Shown here piece by piece: positions 59,327 to 64,000 of a stretch of 64,000 nucleotides of DNA (within the stretch, counting starts at the first letter, position 1; every line of letters starts with the position of its first letter). This DNA comes from Mycolicibacter arupensis (GTDB lineage Bacteria > Actinomycetota > Actinomycetes > Mycobacteriales > Mycobacteriaceae), in NCBI RefSeq assembly GCF_002086515.1, contig NZ_MVHH01000016.1:19163-83162 (forward strand). The letters run 5' to 3'. The notes under the pieces are model-generated. The model did no database searches. It had not been told where the DNA came from and saw only the letters and a list, made by a program, of their open reading frames with translations. Made by a program: the position numbers and the translations under genes.

Positions 59327-61375
59327 TCAACGGGGAAAGCTGGGCCACCAGATCCGGTCGCCGATCAACGCGAACAATGCCGGAATCACCAGGGTGCGAA
59401 CCACGAATGTGTCCAGCAGAATGCCCAGGCCCACAATGATGCCCAGCTGCGTCAGGACGATCAGCGGCAGGACGCCGAGCACGCAGAAGACCGAGGCAAG
59501 CACGATGCCGGCGCTGGTGATCACCCCTCCGGTGGCCGATACCGCACGGACCATGCCGTCGCGGGTGCCGTGATCCGGGGTCTCCTCGCGGGCGCGGGTC
59601 ACCAGGAAGATGGTGTAGTCCACACCCAGTGCCACCAGGAACAGGAATGCCAACAACGGAGTGCTGTTGTCCAACGCCGGAAATCCGAACACATGCACGC
59701 TGGCCCAGCAGCCCAGACCCAGCGCCGCCACCGCGCTGAGCACGGTGGCCGCCACCAGGACAGGCGGAGCCAATACCGCCCGCAGCAGGACGAACAACAC
59801 CGTGAGGACCACCAGCAGGATCAGGGGAATCAGCAGCGAGCGATCGCGTACCGCGGCGTCACGGACGTCGAGGGCTTGCGCATCGGGTCCCCCCACCAGG
59901 GCGCGAGGATCTACTTGCTGAGCGGAATCCCGCAGTCCGGCAACGATCGTGAAGGCCTGATCGGTTGCCGGTGCTGCGTCGATCACCACCGACCACATGG
60001 TCCGGCCGGTCTCGGACAACCCGGTCTGGGCGACCGATACCACCCCGGGGACTGTGGTGATCGCCCGTTTGAGTTGCTGCGACCGGGCGGTGGGGCCGAT
60101 CACGACGGTCGGACCCGCGGCGCCGCCGGGAAAGTGCTCCGCCAAGGTGTCGAAGCCGATCACCGAATCGGCCCGCAACCGGAACTGCTCGGTCTGCGAC
60201 AACCCGATTCCGCTACCCAGCAGGCCTGTGGCCGCCACTGCGAGGACAGCGACCGCCACGGTGCACACCAGGGCCGGGCGGCGCGCGACCGCATCGGCGA
60301 CACGGTGCCAGGCGCCGGCCGGCGGCGGGGGGGTATCCGTGGTGCGGGGAATGAACGGCCAGAACACCTTCCGGCCGAACAATGCCAACAGCGGCGGCAA
60401 GAGCAGCAACACGAATGCGGCGGCCACCACCAACCCGCAGCTGGCGCAGATACCGAGACTGCGGGTGCTCGGGGTGACCGCCAGGATCAACGTGAGTAGC
60501 GCCAGCACCACGGTGGCGTTGCTGGCCAGTATCGCCGGCGCGGCGGCGGCCACTGCGCGGCGCAGGGCGCTGCGATGATCGGGGCCGGTGCTCAGCTCCT
60601 CGCGGTAGCGCGAGATCAGCAGCAGCGCATAGTTCGTCCCGGCCCCGAAGACCAGCACGCTGGTGATGCCCGCGGTGGAACCATCGAAGGTGACCCCCGC
60701 AGCGCGCGCGACATCGGAACCCACCACGGTGGCCACGCGATCGGCGAACGCGATCACCGTCAGCGGCACCAGCCACAACACCGGGGATCGATAGGTGACG
60801 ATCAACAACAACGCCACCACAAGTGCGGTGACCGCAAGCAAAGTCACGTTGGCGCCGGTGAAGGCGTCGGCGATGTCGGCGCCGAAGGCCGGCCCGCCGG
60901 TGATCTGGGCCGATAGCGAAGATGGCAGACCGTCGGCGGCGGCGGACCGTAGGGCCTTGACCGCATCGGTGAGCGCGAAGCCGGACAACTCCGCGTTAAG
61001 CGGTATTGCCACCAGCGCCGCCTGCTCATCGGAAGCGACCGCCACCGGCGAGGGCGAGCCGGCGAGCACCTCGGGCACCCGGGACAGCCGGTCGCGGGCC
61101 TGGGTGACCGCCGCCAGGTCATCCGCACTCAGCGGCGCCCGGTCGGTGCGGGTGGCGACCATCAGCACGGTCGCCTGCTGCCCGCCGGCGAAGGTGGACA
61201 GTGCAGCCGCGACACGGGCGGACTCCGCGCTGGCCGGCAGCGACTCGGGGGATCGGGTGGCGTCCCCGTCGGCGTTGCTGAGCACCATCAGCGCGACTGC
61301 GATCAGGATCGGCACCAGGGCTACGAGCCAGGATCGGCGGCCCGTGACCGCAGCGGACAATCGCTTCCAGACCAT
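59327..61375 (-). CDS. MMPL-family RND transporter (without MmpS)
   Basis: 682 residues from ATG 61375; the longer open frame to 61696 crosses the divergent gene. Two RND halves, each with a periplasmic domain: TM1 (RRSWLVALVPILIAVALM), then helices with VLVFGAGTNYALLLISRYREEL and, in the second half, LGVDYTIFLVTRAREE. The usual proton-relay Asp of the fourth helix is replaced by Asn248 (codon AAC), while Asp586 in the second half is kept. It is short and lacks the MmpL coiled-coil hairpin, resembling ActII-3-like actinobacterial MMPL proteins. The substrate is unknown. It is divergent from a secreted protein gene. Confidence 0.88.
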   Translation of the reverse strand: MVWKRLSAAVTGRRSWLVALVPILIAVALMVLSNADGDATRSPESLPASAESARVAAALSTFAGGQQATVLMVATRTDRAPLSADDLAAVTQARDRLSRVPEVLAGSPSPVAVASDEQAALVAIPLNAELSGFALTDAVKALRSAAADGLPSSLSAQITGGPAFGADIADAFTGANVTLLAVTALVVALLLIVTYRSPVLWLVPLTVIAFADRVATVVGSDVARAAGVTFDGSTAGITSVLVFGAGTNYALLLISRYREELSTGPDHRSALRRAVAAAAPAILASNATVVLALLTLILAVTPSTRSLGICASCGLVVAAAFVLLLLPPLLALFGRKVFWPFIPRTTDTPPPPAGAWHRVADAVARRPALVCTVAVAVLAVAATGLLGSGIGLSQTEQFRLRADSVIGFDTLAEHFPGGAAGPTVVIGPTARSQQLKRAITTVPGVVSVAQTGLSETGRTMWSVVIDAAPATDQAFTIVAGLRDSAQQVDPRALVGGPDAQALDVRDAAVRDRSLLIPLILLVVLTVLFVLLRAVLAPPVLVAATVLSAVAALGLGCWASVHVFGFPALDNSTPLLAFLFLVALGVDYTIFLVTRAREETPDHGTRDGMVRAVSATGGVITSAGIVLASVFCVLGVLPLIVLTQLGIIVGLGILLDTFVVRTLVIPALFALIGDRIWWPSFPR

Positions 61376-61442
61376 CCGGCGAGCATGGCACCCCAGCACT
61401 TCTCGAACAACCGGATACCGCCCCGGTCGGTACTGTGGGCCG

Positions 61443-62069
61443 ATGACCGGCCTCGCGAAATCGGCGATTCCGCGACGCGTCGTGCTGCGTGCGCTGGCCT
61501 GGTCGGTGCCGGTCCTCGCGGCGTCGCACGCCGGTCCGCGGGCCGGGGCGGCGCCTGCGGGCTCAACCGGGTGTGCGGATCCCGGCGCCGTGATCGACAA
61601 CTGCGCGGCTGAGTTGCCGCAGGAATTCAGCTGGACCAGCTTTTCCACCACGGCCGCCACCAGCGGTGGGACCTCATATTTCATCCAGTTCACCACGCGG
61701 ATTCAGCCGGGTGACCCGGTACCGGCGGAAGCCACCGGCTACCGCATCGACAGCCTCAGGGTCTCTGGCACTACGCCGGATGGCTCCCCGTTTTCGGTGG
61801 TCCCGTCTATCGGAGAGACCGGTTCGCGGGCAATCTGGATCCGAACGCTCGACTCATCGCTCGGTTTCGTCCTGGACGTGCCCTGGGATGCCAAGCGGTT
61901 GGTGCGCTCGTTCGACTACACCTACAACGTGGTTTATCTCAATTTGTCCACCGAGATTCAAACCTGTACCTACGTCACCACGGTGCGTCTGGCGGCGAAC
62001 GGCGCGGTGCAGGGTGGGGTCGGCTCGGTGGCGTTCTCCCCGCCGAGGCTGGCCTCCTGCGGCGACTGA
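61443..62069 (+). CDS. Tat-type secreted protein of unknown function
   Basis: 208 residues from ATG 61443; the open frame runs back to 60795 only through the MMPL gene. An N-terminal PRRVVLRALAWSVPVLAASHAG looks like a twin-arginine signal with a processing site near GAAPAG. The mature part begins with a Cys-containing CADPGAVIDNC and is beta-rich (SYFIQFTTRIQPG, YRIDSLRVSGTTPDG, FDYTYNVVYLNLSTEIQTC), suggesting a disulfide-stabilised beta-sandwich. I do not recognise the family. It converges with the DinB-like gene two bases later and is divergent from the MMPL transporter. Confidence 0.75.
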   Translation: MTGLAKSAIPRRVVLRALAWSVPVLAASHAGPRAGAAPAGSTGCADPGAVIDNCAAELPQEFSWTSFSTTAATSGGTSYFIQFTTRIQPGDPVPAEATGYRIDSLRVSGTTPDGSPFSVVPSIGETGSRAIWIRTLDSSLGFVLDVPWDAKRLVRSFDYTYNVVYLNLSTEIQTCTYVTTVRLAANGAVQGGVGSVAFSPPRLASCGD

Positions 62070-62071
62070 GC

Positions 62072-62743
62072 TCAGCAAGTCGGAATCGGCTGATCGTCGT
62101 CGCGGTGGCCGAAAGCTCCGAAGCTGTCGACCAGGTGCGCCGACGGTTCAGGGGACCAGTCCCAGGCTGTGATCTGGCGACGGGAGCGCCTGCTGAACAG
62201 CCCCCGCAGCAGCTCGTAGCCCGCGGCCCGCAACTCGGTGACGGATTCACCTGAACCGCAGCGCCACTCCTGACCCAGCTCGTCGCTGATCAGCAGGGTA
62301 TGGGTGTCCGCCAGGCGTCGTCCTGGCAGGTAACCCAGGACGTCCAGGAATGGCTGCCAGTGCTCGCGGTCGATCCGCGGCAGACCCAGAGCCTCGCGCA
62401 GGTCCCCCTCATGGCAGATCGCGTCCGCGGCGAGGTTTGGCCCAGCGAACCGCTTCGGCAGGCTCGCCTCGACCGCCGGGGCCGCGTTCTCCCACTCGGC
62501 GAGCAGCGCGTCGATCGAGCGGTCGCGACGTTCGGCCACGTGCCGGGCGGTCCAGTATTCGCCGGGTGCCCCATCGAGTCGCTGGGCCAAGACATCGGCG
62601 GCGCCGCCGGTCAGGTGGGCCAAGACGTCGTGCACCGACCAGCCCGGCGTGGCAGGAACCTGAGTCGCCCGCTGTTCGTCGGTGAGTCCCGCGGCTAGCG
62701 CGCTGATCCTGGAGCGGGCGGACCGATAGATGTCGTCAAGCAT
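62072..62743 (-). CDS. DinB-fold / maleylpyruvate-isomerase-like protein
   Basis: 223 residues. An N-terminal four-helix DinB-like domain: SARSRISALAAGLTDEQRATQVPATPGWSVHDVLAHLTGG, where WSVHDVLAHL carries a metal-ligand His typical of the mycothiol-dependent maleylpyruvate isomerase (MDMPI) family, and AICHEGDLREALGLPR holds the second His region. The C-terminal part is alpha/beta. Family members are Zn-binding mycothiol-linked enzymes in actinobacteria, but most substrates are unknown. The gene stands alone, convergent with the Tat-secreted protein. Confidence 0.82.
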   Translation of the reverse strand: MLDDIYRSARSRISALAAGLTDEQRATQVPATPGWSVHDVLAHLTGGAADVLAQRLDGAPGEYWTARHVAERRDRSIDALLAEWENAAPAVEASLPKRFAGPNLAADAICHEGDLREALGLPRIDREHWQPFLDVLGYLPGRRLADTHTLLISDELGQEWRCGSGESVTELRAAGYELLRGLFSRRSRRQITAWDWSPEPSAHLVDSFGAFGHRDDDQPIPTC

Positions 62744-62986
62744 GGGACCTCCGGTGCAGTGGTGTCACCGAGCACCCTACCGGAAAATTAAGAAAAATAA
62801 GGCCCGATTGGCGAATTAGTAAGAAGTGGGCGGGGTTGGCGCCGGTCGGCCCGGTGGCGGCGCGCGGAGTTGTGGCGATGCGCCGATCTCCGCAGGAAAT
62901 ACGTATGTAAACAAACGCCTGCAAACTTAGATGGTCTCAACTCATATCTGAACATGGGTTGTTCTTCAGAACACGCACGGCAACAA

Positions 62987-63001
62987 CTAACGCAACGTTA
63001 G
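62987..63001. promoter_or_regulatory. Inverted repeat before the last TetR gene
   Basis: CTAACG-CAA-CGTTAG is a perfect 6-base inverted repeat nine bases upstream of the GTG start. Another perfect repeat, GTTCT-TC-AGAAC, lies at 62961-62972. The former has the usual look of a TetR autoregulatory operator and would overlap the transcription start. Confidence 0.55.
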
Positions 63002-63010
63002 GATCACGGC

Positions 63011-63628
63011 GTGCCAATCCCCCCCCGACGGCGCAACCTACGAGGTCACGGCGCGCTGCTGCGCGACGAGATCCTGGCTGCCGCGGTTCGGGTCATTGAC
63101 ACCGCGGATAGCGAGGCCGAAGTCTCCCTGCGCCGCATCGCCCGGGAGGCGGGCATCGCTGCGCCATCGGTATATGCCCACTTCGATGACCTGGAGCGCG
63201 TGCTCGAGGCGGTCGCCGAGTCGAGTTGGATGCAAGTCTCCGACGAGATCGCCGACCATGTACAGCAGGCCGACGACCCGCGGGAGCGCGTGCTCATCGG
63301 CTGCCGGGTGTATGTGTCGTTCGCGCAGCGCCATCCCTTGCGCTATGCCCTGATGACCCAGGACAGTCACGCCTCGCCGGCCGCTCGCCGGGCGCTGGCC
63401 ATCGTGACCAGGGGATTGCTGGCGTGCCGGGGCGAGGAGCCGGATTCGGAGGCCGACCCTCATTCTGATCGGATCGCCGCGGCGTTGTCGGTGGCGGTGC
63501 ACGGCGTCGCCATGACGCACCGCAGTGACGCCCCGAATCTGTGGCTCAGCGACTTCAGCACCGATGACGTGATCAGCACCCTGGTCGACGGCGCAACGCT
63601 GATGCTGGCCGAGACCGAACGCGTCTGA
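63011..63628 (+). CDS. TetR-family regulator
   Basis: 205 residues, GTG start. An Arg/Pro-rich N-terminal arm (PPRRRNLRGHG) precedes the DNA-binding domain: LLRDEILAAAVRVIDTADSEAEVSLRRIAREAGIAAPSVYAHFDDLERVL. The C-terminal domain has RVYVSFAQRHPLRYALMTQDSH, close to the TetR_C_13/WHG subgroup. It is monocistronic, with the repeat CTAACG-CAA-CGTTAG directly upstream, so autoregulation is likely. It converges on the truncated secreted-protein gene at the right edge with 11 bases between stops. Confidence 0.88.
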   Translation: MPIPPRRRNLRGHGALLRDEILAAAVRVIDTADSEAEVSLRRIAREAGIAAPSVYAHFDDLERVLEAVAESSWMQVSDEIADHVQQADDPRERVLIGCRVYVSFAQRHPLRYALMTQDSHASPAARRALAIVTRGLLACRGEEPDSEADPHSDRIAAALSVAVHGVAMTHRSDAPNLWLSDFSTDDVISTLVDGATLMLAETERV

Positions 63629-63639
63629 AGCGCTACCGG

Positions 63640-64000
63640 CTATCCGCCGCCGGTAGGGGGAGCGGGCGGGCGGGCCTGCGGTACGAAGCCCTTCAGCACG
63701 TCGGGCAGCCCGGCCGACGGCTGCGGGACCGGTGCGCAGGTGGGTGGGCATTCCGTCAGCTGCCAGGTCTGACAGCGGTCGGTCCGAAAGGCGGTGTCGG
63801 TCGGCTCGATCAGCACGACCTGGGGCTTCTTCGTCATCGCGCTGTCGAGAGTTTTCTCGCCGCCGATCCGGCGCCAGTAGCAGGCATTGCCGTCCCGTGG
63901 CCCGTCGGAGCGGTAGGTGCCCGGCACGATATCGGTCCCGACGGCGAAGGTGCCGTCACCGTCGATCACCTGTTTGGGTGCGGGCGGGGGTGCCGGGGAG
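63640..64000 (-). CDS. C-terminal part of a probable secreted/surface protein (partial)
   Basis: The frame runs off the right edge; about 120 C-terminal residues are seen. A Pro-rich linker (SPAPPPAPKQ) leads into a small beta domain: DGTFAVGTDIVPGTYRSDGP and CYWRRI, with two further Cys in CQTWQLTECPPTC, then a Pro-rich end (PPAPPTGGG). The DGTFxVGxDIxPGTYR segment is a recurring module at the end of actinobacterial exported and lipoprotein-like proteins. The N-terminus and any signal peptide are outside the window. An internal GTG at 63969 is not taken as the start because coding continues upstream. Confidence 0.65.
   Translation of the reverse strand, partial: SPAPPPAPKQVIDGDGTFAVGTDIVPGTYRSDGPRDGNACYWRRIGGEKTLDSAMTKKPQVVLIEPTDTAFRTDRCQTWQLTECPPTCAPVPQPSAGLPDVLKGFVPQARPPAPPTGGG

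Overview
The window looks like the chromosome of a mycobacterium. It is GC-rich throughout and carries hallmark mycobacterial families: a PE/PPE pair and two further PPE genes, a PE-PPE-domain hydrolase, two mmpS-mmpL pairs, cydA-cydB-cydD-cydC, a fused HadA/HadB dehydratase, paired FadE acyl-CoA dehydrogenases, DUF732 and Rv2525c-like DUF1906 proteins. The species cannot be named from sequence alone. I see no rRNA, tRNA, insertion sequence or CRISPR array.

The centrepiece (about 2.1-21.4 kb) is a polyunsaturated-fatty-acid (Pfa)-type iterative lipid synthase. A PfaD-type enoyl reductase (5414-7066) is followed by a PfaA-like protein with KS-AT-ACP-ACP-KR-DH (7327-13824). Next is a PfaC-like giant with KS-CLF-FabA-type DH-DH-PKS-type DH and a C-terminal PlsC-type acyltransferase (13846-21141). 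Divergently, and sharing the 5.2-5.4 kb control region, lies an operon of a DGAT2/TMEM68-like acyltransferase, a TetR regulator and a PAP2-phosphatase/diacylglycerol-kinase fusion. Read together the locus could make an unusual acyl chain, place it on lysophosphatidate, dephosphorylate the product to diacylglycerol and acylate that to a neutral lipid. A 28-residue membrane microprotein follows.

Region by region: 0-2.1 kb holds a truncated gene, a secreted PE-PPE hydrolase and an ArsR-SRPBCC operon with a visible operator. 21.4-27.5 kb holds two Tat-exported DUF1906 paralogues, a carotenoid-type membrane protein, a PE-PPE pair, an empty 0.9-kb stretch and acyl-CoA thioesterase II. 27.4-33.5 kb holds a catabolic-looking group: SDR + KstR-like TetR, divergent from an F420-type monooxygenase + SnoaL-like protein, then two FadE subunits. 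33.5-37.8 kb is a minus-strand run PPE-PPE-SbtA bicarbonate transporter-DUF732. 38.3-45.2 kb holds HadA/HadB and cytochrome bd with its ABC assembly factors. 45.4-53.8 kb holds two mmpS-mmpL export operons, each with a TetR neighbour. 53.8-64 kb holds epoxide hydrolase, SDR and SRPBCC genes with several TetR regulators. It also holds a DUF417 membrane protein preceded by an unrecognised 50-aa protein under a TetR with two matching operators, an MMPL transporter, a Tat-type secreted protein, a DinB-fold protein, a TetR and a truncated secreted protein.

Eight TetR-family and one ArsR-family regulators occur in 64 kb. Inverted repeats at plausible operator positions are visible beside several of them. 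These operator assignments rest on symmetry and position only.
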